Made by a program: the position numbers and the translations under genes | Notes under the pieces: model-generated | Seen by the model: the letters and a program-made list of their open reading frames with translations, nothing else | The model's database searches: none | Told to the model about the DNA's origin: nothing | Assembly: GCA_039707655.1 (NCBI GenBank) | Contig: CM077676.1 | Location: 457,984,379-458,048,378, forward strand | DNA: 64,000 bases | Direction: 5' to 3' | Origin: Elymus sibiricus | Lineage: Eukaryota > Streptophyta > Magnoliopsida > Poales > Poaceae | Shown: positions 23,949 through 36,010 of the stretch, piece after piece | Layout: each line of letters starts with the position of its first letter | Numbering within the stretch: the first letter of the stretch is position 1

Positions 23949-25445
23949 CGATACGTCTCCGACATATCTATATCGTTTTATGCTCATGCTATACATACAT
24001 AATTTATACATGCTTCTTGAACAATTTTATTTTATTTTTATTTGGACTAACATATTAATTCAGTGCCAAAGGCCAGTACCTATTTTCTAGTGTTTATGGC
24101 TTTTTTGGTGAAAAACTTCAGAGCCGGAAAAATATGAAAAATTAACGAAAATTCTTGTACGCCAAAAGACTACCAGCCTAAAGGTGCCCCCATGGGAGCC
24201 ACCAGTTGGCCACGAACCCCCTCCATGAGGCCATTGGCACATGGTGGGGTTGCATGGGAGCTCCTTAAGTCCGTTGACCCTCTTCTTTGTCTGCAAGAAA
24301 GATCTCGAAGAATCTGCAATACCCTTAAAATTTCAGCAAGTCAGAATTATGGATCTCCTGTTATTTAAGAAATGGTTATCTGAGACAGAAAAGTACCAAA
24401 CAATAGAGAGAAACAGAGAGAAGAGAGACCCAATCTCGGAGGGGCTCTTGCCCTCTAGGAGCCATAAACACCATGGACCAGAGGGGGAAGCCTCTCCCAA
24501 CCTTTGGGGGAGTCCAAGGAAGAAGAAGAGGTGGTCTCTCTCCCCATCACTTCCGGCGGCGTTGGAGTGCCACCGGGGGAGCCATCATCACTGCTATTGT
24601 CTTCATCGCCTTCATCAACTTCACCGACATATCCATCACCTACCTCCCTCTCTATATAGTGGTCCACTATCCCGCAAACCTCTGTAATCCCCTACTTGAA
24701 CATGGTGTTGGATGCTATGAATTATCATCCAATGATTTGTTTCATCGCCATTATGTCTGAGCATATCCCTTTTCTACTATGGTTAATTGGTGCTCTATTA
24801 TGATTGATTTGATTGTATGTTGATTGTAGTTTTCCTTCAGTCCCCATCATATGAGCGCGCACGTATGTGGATCACACGTTAGGGTTAGTAGTATGTCGAG
24901 ATAACTATGCATAAGGTGGCCAGAGTGACATATATTACCGTACCTACGTATAGGAGTTGATAAATATAGGATAAAATGGGACCAATAGATCTTAATACTA
25001 TGGTTGAGTTTTACCTTAATGAATCTTTAGTATCTGCGTATGCTTGCTAGGGTTCCAATCATAAGTACATATTATCAATGGATTTTGTTTGCATGTTAGA
25101 AACGATGATTATGAATCTGATATCGTAGCCAATTCCGAGGGATAATTCCACACCTCCTATCACCGCTACACCACACTTGCTATATTTTATTTTCTTGTTC
25201 CTTTACTTTCATCAACTAACTTCTATTTATAAGTTCTTTATTACTATATTGCAAAGCTATCATTTTATACCCGCAAAGTACTTCTAGTTTATTTCCTAGG
25301 TAAAGAAAATGTTCAATGTACGTGGGTTGTATCAGTGGTTGGTAGAACCTTAGAGAACACAAATCCTACCTTTAACTCCTCATTGGGTTCAACACTCTTA
25401 GTTATTGAAAAGGCGACATTCAAACGCCTACACTTGTGGTTATTA
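23949..25445 (+). repeat. LTR of the second Gypsy element
   Basis: It starts cGATACGTCTCCGACATATC, the canonical start with the first T changed to C, and ends near ttgtggttatta before agaccttttctag. The last 130 bp resemble the conserved LTR end with gtagaaccttagagaaca and aacactcttagttat. No partner LTR is in the window. Open frames inside, such as 24473-24760, are those usually seen in LTRs of this family and are not genes. Confidence 0.75.
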
Positions 25446-25455
25446 AGACCTTTTC

Positions 25456-25473
25456 TAGCGTCGTTGTTGGGGA
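25456..25473 (+). other. Decayed tRNA-Asp primer-binding site
   Basis: TAGCGTCGTTGTTGGGGA differs from the exact tRNA-Asp complement at four positions, all C-to-T or G-to-A transitions. Confidence 0.75.
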
Positions 25474-25568
25474 GCAATAGCATAGGGTGAATATTCTCAT
25501 GTGCATCTGTTGGCTTTATCACTAAGTAATTTATATTCATGTTCTTTACTTGTTTCCTATCTTTTGTT

Positions 25569-25990
25569 ATGGGTAGGAAACATATAATACCGAAACAAAT
25601 ACATGTACTTGCTCCCAAAAAGTTGTGGAACCTCCTAAAATCCTCCTATTTGACAAGTTTTATATGGATTTTATTGAATCCGTCCATGCTTGTGCTGAAC
25701 ACCCAGATAGTATAGTATGGGGAAAAGCTTTGGGAGAGCATGAATTTTATGTAAAACACCGCTTGCCCAAAAAAGGGGAATTCTTGAAGTTTTTATTAAA
25801 TGATTTGGATCATCATGCTATTGATTTGAGTTGTTTTAAAGGTTCAACTTCTTGCCATAAAAGATGCTTTGAATTTCAATGCAAGAATAGAAACAATAAT
25901 ATTGTAGCCTCTTATGTTAAGAAAGAATATAATTATCATGATATTGAACAAATTAAGAATTTGTTGCCTTTATGTAAGCTAAGGAAATAG
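25569..25990 (+). pseudogene. First interior frame of the second Gypsy element
   Basis: An ATG at 25569 opens a frame (MGRKH...) that must shift near 25625 to continue into the longer frame ending at 25990. The protein is about 135 residues and mixed charged, with a KGEFLKFLLNDLDHHAIDL segment. I recall similar short frames after the primer site in non-autonomous Triticeae Athila-lineage elements. I see no zinc knuckle or protease motif. Its function is unknown. Confidence 0.45.
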
Positions 25991-26400
25991 CTGCTAGAGT
26001 TGTGCAAGACGAAACTTGCAATCTTGTTGTGTATATTAAATTTGAGAATATAATTATCCTTGATTATTGTTTTAAAATTTACGGTAGTAATATTTATATC
26101 ACTAGTCATCTTGAGGAAGTCTCTGTTGTTGAGCAAGAGGCTAATGTTTTGTAGGAACCTTTGAAAGAACAAATTGCTGAAACTGTGAGCTCTTTAGATT
26201 ATAAAAAGAGTAGGAGAGTAAAGAATAAAAGGAGGAAGAGCGAATTATCACCCATTCTCACATTGTAATGAGAGTAACTCTTTAACTCACACATTGTTGA
26301 GGTTTTGATGATTATGACACTTATGGCCATGATGCCCCTTTGAATGATACTTATGGCCATGATACCCCTCTGAATCTTTACCTAATATTAATGGGAGGAG

Positions 26401-26802
26401 GCTTTCATAGTTCTCCATACGTCAACCTTTTATATCCGTTGATTTTATGTTAATCATAAAGATTGATGGTTGAGATTTAAAAATAAATCTACACACATGT
26501 AATAAGGAAAACAAACAAAGAAACGTTGCGGAACAAAGTCTACACGTCCGGCTCCATGAAAAAAAGGAAAAAACATACGCTGCATGTTCCGCTTGATAAA
26601 AAAAGGAAAAAAATCATATATGTCGGATCCACTTCCTAGCCCTGATGTACATGTCCCAAAACCGCCGCCGCGATAACCCCTGACTGCTTTTTTTATTGAG
26701 AAGATACACCCCTGACTCTTGCTGCTGCACAAGATGAAAAAATCACGATCTCTTCCCGTTCCAGCCGCCGTCCCCTCCGCCCCCCCCCCCCCGACACCCG
26801 CA
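26401..26802. other. Left flank of CACTA1
   Basis: About 400 bp without a supported gene, ending in a C-rich run (26777-26792). The last three bases, GCA, are the left target duplication of CACTA1. The sequence continues in the original locus at 44305. Confidence 0.5.
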
Positions 26803-26820
26803 CACTAGTAGAAAACAGGG
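26803..26820 (+). repeat. 5' terminal inverted repeat of CACTA1
   Basis: CACTAGTAGAAAACAGGG matches the complement of 44284-44301 at all 18 positions. GCA precedes it. Confidence 0.95.
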
Positions 26821-27090
26821 CTTTGGTCCAGGCCAGATAAGAGCATTAATCCCGGTTCTATTACGAACCGGGACAAATGGGAGCATCAGTCCCGGTTCGT
26901 GAGGCCAGGGCGCCGGCCGGGCCAGGGTCCTGGTTCGCCCGGCCCCTTTTGTCCCGGTTCCAGACACAAACCGGGACGAAAGGGCCTTGCTCCTGGCGCT
27001 GCCCCTTTAGACTCGGTTCATGTCTAAAACCGGGACTAAAGTTTGTCCTTTAGTCCCGGTTTTAGACACGAACCGGGCTAAAGTTTTGCC
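26821..27090. repeat. 5' subterminal repeats of CACTA1
   Basis: Multiple copies of ccggtt / aaccgggac occur in both orientations, for example around 26850, 26890, 26950, 27010 and 27055. In En/Spm-type elements the TnpA protein binds such subterminal repeats. Confidence 0.85.
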
Positions 27091-27098
27091 TATATATA
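27091..27098 (+). promoter_or_regulatory. TATA box of the CACTA1 5' transcript
   Basis: TATATATA followed by ccacgccccc lies just inside the subterminal repeats and upstream of the first coding exons. CACTA2 has a similar box in the same place. Confidence 0.6.
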
Positions 27099-27465
27099 TC
27101 CACGCCCCCCGCCCCCATTTCCTCTGTTTTTTGGCCGTGGATCAGGTGGGAGGTGTGCTGCTCTCTGTTTCACCTCCTATGCACATGAGGTGTTTGATGA
27201 AATGCCGGAGCCACACTTAAGCTTTCTCCTCTCCAAGCTCGACCTCCAAGCTCCATTTTCCTCAAGATTTGTCTAGGTTTGGCGGTCCGTCCCGTCCCCG
27301 TCCTCACCGTCGTCGATCGCCCGTGCCGATCTCGCGCGTCGTCGGCACCACCGTGGTGAGCCTCTTGTTCTTATGTTCTTTGTAAAAGAAAACATTCTTA
27401 CTCGTATGATTTAGATAGCTATTTGTATAATTTTCTTACTTTTATTATTGTTTGTTATTATATAG

Positions 27466-27911
27466 TGCCAGGTATCCGCCCCCATCGTCCCTCGTCCAGT
27501 CTATGATTCGGATGTGGTATACTATCTTTTATAACTATTTGTTTCATTTAGTGTTTATGACAATTATGCCACCAACTTGACGTAGATGTTTTTATCTAGG
27601 AGGTAGTTGAACCAGAAATTCCAACCGACTATGCAATTCTGCTCGAGAGGTTAACTGTAGTTGAAAAAGAAAACGATATTTTGAAAGAAAAATTGAAAAG
27701 AACTGAAGAAGAGAAGATGAGATTGGAGTTGCATGTTGCCGATGTCGTCGATGATGACAAGATCAAGATGGATGCAATGCGCTTGAAGATTAGAAAGATT
27801 AGAAAATATGCCATTGATAAAGAGGCTTGGTATCATTATGTTGTTGGTACAATTGTTACCTTAGTTGCGATTTTGATCGCTTTTGTTGTTGCATTTAAAT
27901 GTTTTACATAG
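27466..27911 (+). pseudogene. Small coiled-coil/transmembrane protein gene of CACTA1, start codon lost
   Basis: Exon 2 (27600-27911) follows a tttatctag acceptor. It encodes a Glu/Lys-rich coiled coil (KENDILKEKLKRTEEEKM) and, after a DKEAWYHY junction, a hydrophobic C-terminal segment (TIVTLVAILIAFVVAF) that looks like a single tail anchor. Exon 1 ends at 27516 before a gtat donor. The homologous gene in CACTA2 (58094-58533) begins ATGGTTTTGG; here about seven bases covering that ATG are missing. A nine-base repeat also adds three residues. It lies upstream of TnpD in the same orientation. I know of similar frames in Triticeae CACTA elements but of no function. Confidence 0.6.
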
Positions 27912-28100
27912 TTGTATGTTAGTTTCAATGCATGTTTTAATTAGATGCTCTAGAGAGCTGTATGTTGTTCTATGACATTTGATCACTACTGTACTTTGGT
28001 TTTAATGTGATGATGAAGTTGTATTAATTTGGTCATTTCTCTATTAATTCATAATGTTCTGTAATGGTTTTAGATATACTTAATTATATAATGCACACAG

Positions 28101-31100
28101 ATGAACCGGCAATGGATGTATGGTGACCGACGCACCTCCGACTACCTTAAGGGCCTGCATGATTTTCTCGAAGTGGCTGAGGCAAACCAACAGAATGGTT
28201 TTATATATTGTCCATGTACTGTCTGTGGGAATACGAAGTCTCACTCTAACTCGAGAACCCTTCACATCCACCTGATTGAGAAGGGTTTCATGCCACACTA
28301 TAATGTTTGGACCAAGCACGGAGAAAGAGGGGTTATGATGGAAGACAACGAAGAAGAAGAGGATGATGACAACTATCCTATGTCCCCTGAACACGGTGAT
28401 ACTGCAACGGGGGAAGCTGAAGATCAAGAGGCACCAGATGTGCCCGATGATGATCTTCGCTGGTTCATTGTTGATGCACAGAGAGGATGCGAAAGTAACA
28501 GGGAGAAGTTGAAGTTCGATCGCATGTTAGAGGATCACAAAAAACCGTTGTACCCAAATTGCGAAGATGGCAACACAAAGCTCGGTACCGCACTGGAATT
28601 GCTGCAATGGAAGGCAGAGAATGGTGTAACTGACAAGGGATTGGGGACGCTACTGAAAATATTGAAGAAGAAGCTTCCAAAGGATAACAAATTGCCTGAA
28701 AGTACGTACGAAGCAAAGAAGGTTGTCTGCCCTCTAGGATTAGAGGTGCAGAAGATACACTCATGCCCTAATGACTGCATCCTCTACCGCGGTGAGGAGT
28801 ACGAGAATTTGAATGCATGCCTGGTATGTGGTGCATTGCGGTATAAGATCAGACGAGATGACCCTGGTGATGTTGAGGGCGAGCGCCCCAGGAAGAGGGT
28901 TCCTGCCAAGGTGATGTGGTATGCTCCTATAATACCACGGTTGAAACGTCTGTTCAGAAACAAAGAGCATGCCAAGTTGATGTGATGGCACAGAGAAGAC
29001 CGTAAGAAAGACGGGAAGTTGAGAGCACCCGCTGATGGGTCGCAGTGGAGAAAAATCGAGAGAAATTGGTGGCCGGAATTTGCATGTGACCCAAGGAACG
29101 TATGGTTTGGTTTAAGTGCAGATGGCATTAATCCTTTTGGGGAGCAGAGCAGCAATCATAGCACCTGGCCCGTGACTCTATGTATCTATAACCTTCCTCC
29201 TTGGTTGTTCATTATGCTGCCAGTGCTCATCCAAGGCCCTAAGCAACCCGGCAACGACATTGATGTGTACCTAAGGCCATTAGTTGAAGAACTTTTACAG
29301 CTGTGGAATAAAAAAGGTGTACGCGTGTGGGATGAGCACAAACAGGAGGAATTTGACCTAAAAGCATTGCTGTTTGTAACCATCAATGATTGGCCTGCTC
29401 TTAGTAACCTTTCAGGACAGACAAACAAGGGATACAAGGCATGCACGCACTGTTTAGATGACACTAAAAGTATATATTTGGACAAATGCAAGAAGAATGT
29501 GTACCTGGGACATCGTCGATTTCTTCCGATGAAGCGTCGCTTAAGAACGAAAGGCAAGCATTTCAAAGGTGAGGCAGTTCACCGGAAAAAACCCGTCCTC
29601 CGTACTGGTGCTCATATACTTGATATGGTCAACGATTTAGAAGTAATCTTTGGAAAGGGTCCTGGCGGACTATCTGTTCCGAATGACGCTGAGGGACACG
29701 CAACCATGTGGAAGAAGAAATCTATATTTTGGGACCTACCCTATTGGAAAGACCTAGAGGTCCGCTCTGCAATCGACGTGATGCACGTGACGAAGAATGT
29801 TTGTGTGAACCTGCTAGGCTTCTTGGGCGTGTACAGGAAGACAAAAGATACACCGGAGGCACGGGAGGACCAGCAACGTGTGAACAAAAAAGACGGCATG
29901 CATCCAACAAAGCAGTATGAAGGTCCTGCCAGCTACGCTCTTACCAAAGCAGAGAAGGAAAGCTTCTTTGAATGCCTGCTCAGTATCAAGGTCCCGTCTG
30001 GCTTCTCGTCGAATATAAAGGGAATAATAAATATGACAGAGAAAAAATTCCAGAACCTAAAGTCTCATGACTGCCACGTGATTATGACGCAACTGCTTCC
30101 GGTTGCATTGAGGGGGCTTCTACCAGAAAATGTTCGATTAGCCATTGTGAAGCTATGTGCATTCCTCAATGCAATTTCTCAGAAGGTAATCGATCCAGAT
30201 ATCCTACCAACGTTACGGAATGATTTGGTCCAATGTCTTGTCAGCTTTGAGTTGGTGTTCCCGCCATCCTTCTTTTATATTATGACGCACGTCCTAGTTC
30301 ACCTAGTCGACGAGATTGCCATTCTGGGTCCTGTATTTCTACACAATATGTTCCCATTTGAGAGGTTCATGGGAGTCTTAAAGAAATATGTTCGTAACCG
30401 TGCTAGGCCAGAAGGAAGCATCTCCACGGGCCATCAAACAGAGGAGGTCATTGGTTTTTGTGTTGACTTTATTCCTAACCTTAAGAAGATTGGTGTCCCT
30501 CAATCGCGGTATGAGGGGAGACTGACTGGAAAAGGCACGCTAGGAGCGAATCCAATAATATGTAGGGACGGGCATTCTTGGGCTCAAGCACACTACACAG
30601 TTCTACAGAATTCTACATTGGTAACCCCGTATGTCAATAAACACCAGAATATTCTACGCTCCAAACACCCGGAGCAGTCTGACAACTGGATTACATGTGA
30701 ACACATCAGCACTTTCAGCAGTTGGTTGCAAACACATCTCATGGGTAACCACGAAGTTGAAGAAGACATGTACTCATTGGCCAGGACACCATCTTAGACT
30801 GTATTGACTTTCCAAGGGTACGAGATAAATGGGAATACTTTTTACACGATCGCCCAAGATAAAAAGAGCACCAACCAAAATAGTCGTGTCCGCTTTGATG
30901 CAGCAAAGACCAATGGGGCAAAGGACACATATTATGGTTACATAGAGGAGATATGGGAACTTGACTATGGACGTGATTTTAAGGTCACTTTGTTTCGATG
31001 CAAATGGGTCAATCTGACAAGAGGCGGGGTACAGGTAGACCCGCATTACGGAATGACAACAGTGGATCTCAACAATCTTGGGTACACAAACGAACCATTC

Positions 31101-31397
31101 GTCCTAGCCAATGATGTGGCGCAGGTTTTCTATGTGAAGGACATGTGTACCAAACCGAGAAAAAGAAAAGATAAGGAAGCGAATACATCATACGATGAGC
31201 CAAAGCGCAACATAGTTCTTTCAGGGAAAAGAAACATCGTGGGAGTGGAGGACAAGACAGACATGTCTGCAGATTATGAAAAGTTTCATGAAATTCCTCC
31301 CTTCAAAGTGAAGGCTGACCCAAGCATCCTGTTAAACAATGAAGATTATCCATGGTTACGGCGCAATAAGCAAGGGACACACGCGGAGAAAAAGTGA
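28101..31397 (+). pseudogene. TnpD-type CACTA transposase (transposase_21 family), two in-frame stops
   Basis: One reading frame of about 1,099 codons runs from the ATG at 28101. It is cut only by TGA at 28983-28985 and TAG at 30795-30797. Codons 1-75 form the transposase-associated domain with Cys-x2-Cys pairs (YCPCTVCGN). Codons about 210-480 match the tnp2 transposase family (CPLGLEVQKIH, QPGNDIDVYLR). Codons about 665-780 match DUF4218 (LPVALRGLLPENVRLAI) and about 940-1000 match DUF4216 (YGYIEEIWELDYG). CACTA2 has CGA where this copy has the TGA, so that stop is a C-to-T change. A 15-base in-frame deletion near 29207 removes five residues present in CACTA2. The protein would catalyse excision and integration at the TIRs. 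Confidence 0.92.
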
Positions 31398-31465
31398 AGA
31401 CTTTCTCTCCACAACTATTCTGATGATGGCTTTGATCTAGAATATCACTGCAGTTACATGTCGAG

Positions 31466-32485
31466 AAATGAACTCCCTTTTGTAATAGATGAGTTTTTGT
31501 CCGAAACCCTGATACTTCGAAAGAGATTGTCCAGTTTGTACATGAAGTGCATCCAGTTTTTGCCGTAACCCTCTCAACTTTTTAGCACATTCTATGTGGG
31601 TGAAATTATGATACCATGCCAAGTTTCAACCTTTTCAGAGTTCATTTGTAGTGCTTTTCAATTTCAAGGTCATTTAGCTCAAAACAAAATATTAAATGCA
31701 TGAAAAATAGCAAATGAAGTCAAAAAAGGGTTGAAAATTGATGATGTGCCTTTAAATGGTGCATATTTAACACACAAAAAGTCTGGAGTTAAAATAAGTT
31801 ATTAAAAATGAAATCCCTTTTGTAATAGATGAGTTTTCGTCCGAAACCTTGATACTTCGAAAGAGATTGTCCTGTTTGTACACGAAGTGCATCCAGTTTT
31901 TGCCGTAACCCTTTCAACTTTTTAGCACATGCTATGTGGGTGAAATTATGATACCATGCCAAGTTTCAACCTTTTCAGAGTTCATTTGTAGTGCTTTTCA
32001 ATTTCAGGGTCATTTAGCTCAAAACAAATCATTATATGCATGAAAAATAGCAAATGAAGTCAGAAAAGGGTTGAAAATTGATAATGTCCCTTTGAATGGT
32101 GCATATTGAACACACAAAAAGTCTGGAGTTAAAATAAGTTATTACAAATGAAATCCTTTTGTAATAGATGAGTTTTCATCCGAAACCCTGACACTTCGAA
32201 AGAGATTGTCCAGTTTGTACATAAAGTGCATCCAGTTTTTGCCGTAACCCTCTCAACTTTTTAGCACATGCTATGTGGGTGAAATTATGATACCATGCCA
32301 AGTTTCAACCTTTTCAGAGTTCATTTGTAGTGCTTTTCAATTTCAGGGTCATTTAGCTCAAAACAAATCATTAAATGCATGAAAAATAGCAAATGAAGGC
32401 AGAAAAGGGTTGAACATTGATGATGTGCCTTTGAATGGTGCATAATGAACACACAAATAGTCCGGAGTTAAAATAAGTTATTAAA
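31466..32485 (+). repeat. 340-bp tandem array, three copies
   Basis: The landmark gatgagtttt(t/c)gtccgaaacc occurs at 31488, 31828 and 32167, giving periods of 340 and 339 bp. The array begins right after the transposase stop. Reverse-strand frames of about 60 codons recur in each unit but carry no known domain. Confidence 0.92.
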
Positions 32486-32629
32486 AATGAAGGAGAGGCG
32501 CAATGCTCACTTGCACGTTGCTTAGCTTCAGGCCTTGAGAAACTGCAGATAGCTCCGTGCAGTCTACACCATTTTCTCAAGGCCTGAAGCTAAGCAATGT
32601 GCAGGTGAGCATTGCGCCTCTCCTTCATT
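32486..32629 (+). ncRNA. Near-perfect fold-back, candidate small-RNA precursor (unit 1)
   Basis: Two 57-base arms (32486-32542 and 32573-32629) surround a 30-base loop. They are complementary at all positions except two, and both of these would be G-U pairs in a plus-strand transcript. The fold sits directly behind the 340-bp array, downstream of the transposase gene in the same orientation. The structure is visible; that it is processed to small RNA is inference. Confidence 0.6.
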
Positions 32630-32639
32630 GTTCTTCGTC

Positions 32640-33530
32640 TCTGCACTCAGGGACTAAATTTTAGCCACCGCCAGGACAAGGCCTTTAGTCCCGGTTGGTG
32701 GCTCAATTAAAATATTTTGTTATGATCAACTTAAACAAAACAATAATATTCTTCAATAGCAAAAAGAATCAACTAAAAAGCTTTTATAAACGTAAAATTA
32801 TATAAAATTTATGCAGCAAAAAATTATATAAAACACCCATTTAAAATAACCTAAAAATAACCAAATTGAATATAATGATAAAACACACTAATATTAAACA
32901 TCAGGAAAAAGAATCACTCAAAAATCTATTTTTAAAGTAAAGTTATTCACAAACTAGTGATTCACACAAATTTCAAATAATTCAAATTTAAACTATTCAA
33001 ATTTGAAAACTACTGGCACTAACAGAAAGTTTAGAATTTTTGTGACCTAAAGCAAAAAAAGATTCACTCAAAAACTCTAATAAAGCTAAAAACAACTCAC
33101 AAACAAAAGAAAAAAAATAAAGCAGAAAACAAAAAAAATGGAAAATAAATAAATTAAAACCTAAAGCAAAAAAGGTTCACTCAAAAACTCTAATAAACCA
33201 AAAAACAACTCAGAAACTAAAGAAAATAAATAAAGCAGAAAACAAAAAAACTGGAAAATAAATAAATTAAAAAAGCCCGCCTACTGGGCCGACATGGCCT
33301 GCATACGACTAGAAAGCCAACTACTAGTTGGGCCAGGATGCAGGCCCACACGGTCCAGTAGGGACCACAGGGCAGGACAGGTTAGGTAGGCCCAATAGGC
33401 CTGCTTAAAAGAGGAGCTCGAAGCAGTTGCCCCGGCGGGGCTTATAAACTAGTGGTCGCGCCTCTCGCCAAGCGAGGTGGGACTAAATTTGTCCTGCACC
33501 GCGCCTGCGCGAGCACCAGACCTTTAGTCC
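32640..33530 (+). other. AT-rich block and GC-rich block of duplication unit 1, no gene
   Basis: About 600 bp of A-rich, low-complexity sequence is followed near 33280 by a GC-rich stretch with cttataaactagtgg (a possible TATA) and two 'tttagtcccggttgg' motifs. No coding frame is supported. Confidence 0.6.
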
Positions 33531-33539
33531 CGGTTGGTG

Positions 33540-34583
33540 CCATTTGAGAGGTTCATGGGAGTCTTAAAGAAATATGTTCGTAACCGTGCTAGGCCAGAAG
33601 GAAGCATCTCCACGGGCCATCAAACAGAGGAGGTCATTGGTTTTTGTGTTGACTTTATTCCTAACCTTAAGAAGATTGGTGTCCCTCAATCGCGGTATGA
33701 GGGGAGACTGACTGGAAAAGTCACGCTAGGAGCGAATCCAATAATATGTAGGGACGGGCATTCTTGGGCTCAAGCACACTACACAGTTCTACAGAATTCT
33801 ACATTGGTAACCCTGTATGTCAATAAACACCAGAATATTCTACGCTCCAAACACCCGGAGCAGTCTGACTGCTGGATTACATGTGAACATATCAGGACTT
33901 TCAGCAGTTGGTTGCAAACACATCTCATGGGTAACAACGAAGTTGAAGAAGACATGTACTCGTTGGCCAGGACACCATCTTCGACTGTATTGACTTTCCA
34001 AGGGTACGAGATAAATGGGAATACTTTTTACACGATCGCCCAAGATAAAAAGATTACCAACCAAAACAGTGGTGTCCGCTTTGATGCAGCAAAGACCAAT
34101 GGGGCAAAGGACACATATTATGGTTACATAGAGGAGATATGGGAACTTGACTATGGACGTGATTTTAAGGTCACTTTGTTTCGATGCAAATGGGTCAATC
34201 TGACAAGAGGCGGGGTACAGGTAGACCCGCATTACGGAATGACAACAGTGGATCACAACAATCTTGGGTACACAGACGAACCATTCGTCCTAGCCAATGA
34301 TGTGGCGCAGGTTTTCTATGTGAAGGACATGTGTACCAAACCGAGAAAAAGAAAAGATAAGGAAGCGAATACATCATACGATGAGCCAAAGCGCAACATA
34401 GTTCTTTCAGGGAAAAGAAACATCGTGGGAGTGGAGGACAAGACAGACATGTCTGCAGATTATGAAAAGTTTCATGAAATTCCTCCCTTCAAAGTGAAGG
34501 CTGACCCAAGCATCCTGTTAAACAATGAAGATTATCCATGGTTACGGCGCAATAAGCAAGGGACACACGCGAAGAAAAAGTGA
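33540..34583 (+). pseudogene. Duplicated 3' part of the TnpD transposase gene
   Basis: A continuous frame of nearly 350 codons repeats transposase codons from about 752 to the end, covering the end of DUF4218 and all of DUF4216. It lacks the TAG stop at 30795 of unit 1 and has TCG there. It has no transposase N-terminus and no own start context, so it is a fragment. It probably records the state before the stop arose in unit 1. Confidence 0.85.
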
Positions 34584-34651
34584 AGACTTTCTCTCCACAA
34601 CTATTCTGATGATGGCTTTGATCTAGAATATCACTGCAGTTACATGTCGAG

Positions 34652-36010
34652 AAATGAAATCCCTTTTGTAATAGATGAGTTTTTGTCCGAAACCCTGATA
34701 CTTCGAAAGAGATTGTCCAGTTTGTACATGAAGTGCATCCAGTTTTTGCCGTAACCCTCTCAACTTTTTAGCACAAGCTATGTGGGTGAAATTATGATAC
34801 CATGCCAAGTTTCAACCTTTTCAGAGTTCATTTGTAGTGCTTTTCAATTTCAGGGTCATTTAGCTCAAAACAAATCATTAAATGCAGGAAAAATAGCAAA
34901 TGAAGTCAGAAAAGGGTTGAAAATTGATGATGTGCCTTTGAATGGTGCATATTGAACACACAAAAAGTCTGGAGTTAAAATAAGTTATTAAAAATGAAAT
35001 CCTTTTGTAATAGATGAGTTTTCGTCCGAAACCCTGATACTTCGAAAGAGATTGTCCAGTTTGTACATGAAGTGCATCCAGTTTTTGTCGTAACCCTCTC
35101 AACTTTTTAGCACATGCTATGTGGGTGAAATTATGATACCATGCCAAGTTTCAAGCTTTTCAGAGTTCATTTGTAGTGCTTTTCAACTTCTGGGTCATTT
35201 AGCTAATAACAAATCATTAAATGCATGAAAAATAGCAAATGAAGTCAAAAAAGGGTTGAAAATTGATGATGTTCCTTTGAATGGTGCATATTGAACACAC
35301 AAAAAGTCTGGAGTTAAAATAAGTTATTAAAAATGAAATCCCTTTTGTAATAGATGAGTTTTCGTCCGAAACCCTGATACTTCGAAAGAGATTGTCCAGT
35401 TTGTAAACGAAGTGCATCCAGTTTTTGCCGTAACCCTTTCAACTTTTTAGCACATGCTATGTGGGTGAAATTATGATACCATGCCAAGTTTCAACCTTTT
35501 CAGAGTTCATTTGTAGTGCTTTTCAATTTCAGGGTCATTTAGCTCAAAACAAATCATTAAATGCATGAAAAATAGCAAATAAAGTCAGAAAAGGGTTGAA
35601 AATTGATAATGTGCCTTTGAATGGTGCATATTGAACACACAAAAAGTCTGGAGTTAAAATAAGTTATTAAAAATGAAATCCTTTTATAATAGATGAGTTT
35701 TCGTCCGAAACCCTGATACTTCGAAAGAGATTGTCCAGTTTGTACACAAAGTGCATCCAGTTTTTGCCGTAACCCTCTCAACTTTTTAGCACATGCTATG
35801 TGGGTGAAATTATGATATCATGCCAAGTTTCAACCTTTTCAGAGTTCATTTGTAGTGCTTTTCAACTTCTGGGTCATTTAGCTCAAAACAAATCATTAAA
35901 TGCATGAAAAATAGCAAATGAAGGCAGAAAAGGGTTGAACATTGATGATGTGCCTTTGAATGGTGCATAATGAACACACAAATAGTCCGGAGTTAAAATA
36001 AGTTATTAAA
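34652..36010 (+). repeat. 340-bp tandem array, four copies
   Basis: Landmarks occur at 34674, 35013, 35353 and 35692. The units match those of the first array, so this array gained a copy (or the other lost one) after the segment duplication. Confidence 0.92.

Larger units (their letters stand above)
23949..26400 (+). mobile_element. Second Gypsy (Athila-like, Sabrina/Fatima-type) element, 5' part only
   Basis: A forward LTR (23949-25445) is followed by a degenerate tRNA-Asp primer site (25456-25473) and a first frame (25569-25990). Similarity to an element then fades near 26400, and no pol or 3' LTR follows. It therefore looks truncated at its 3' side. The right border is approximate. Confidence 0.7.
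30354..33539 (+). repeat. Tandem duplication, unit 1 (3.19 kb)
   Basis: The segment starting ccatttgagaggttc at 30354 is repeated from 33540. It covers the last third of the transposase, a three-copy 340-bp array, a fold-back and an AT-rich block, and ends at ggttggtgc. The coding parts of the two units differ at roughly 15-17 of 1,044 positions by eye. Confidence 0.92.

Noticed and set aside
24473..24760. LTR frame with a hydrophobic stretch as a membrane protein
   Set aside because: It lies wholly inside a Gypsy LTR and is the usual incidental frame of this LTR type.
32486..32629. Fold-back as miR820 itself
   Set aside because: I do not see the miR820 mature sequence in either arm; only the structural analogy with CACTA-borne hairpins holds.
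31440..35780. Repeated ~60-90 codon reverse-strand frames in the 340-bp arrays as a gene family
   Set aside because: They recur because the DNA unit recurs, are not preserved in length between units and have no known domain.
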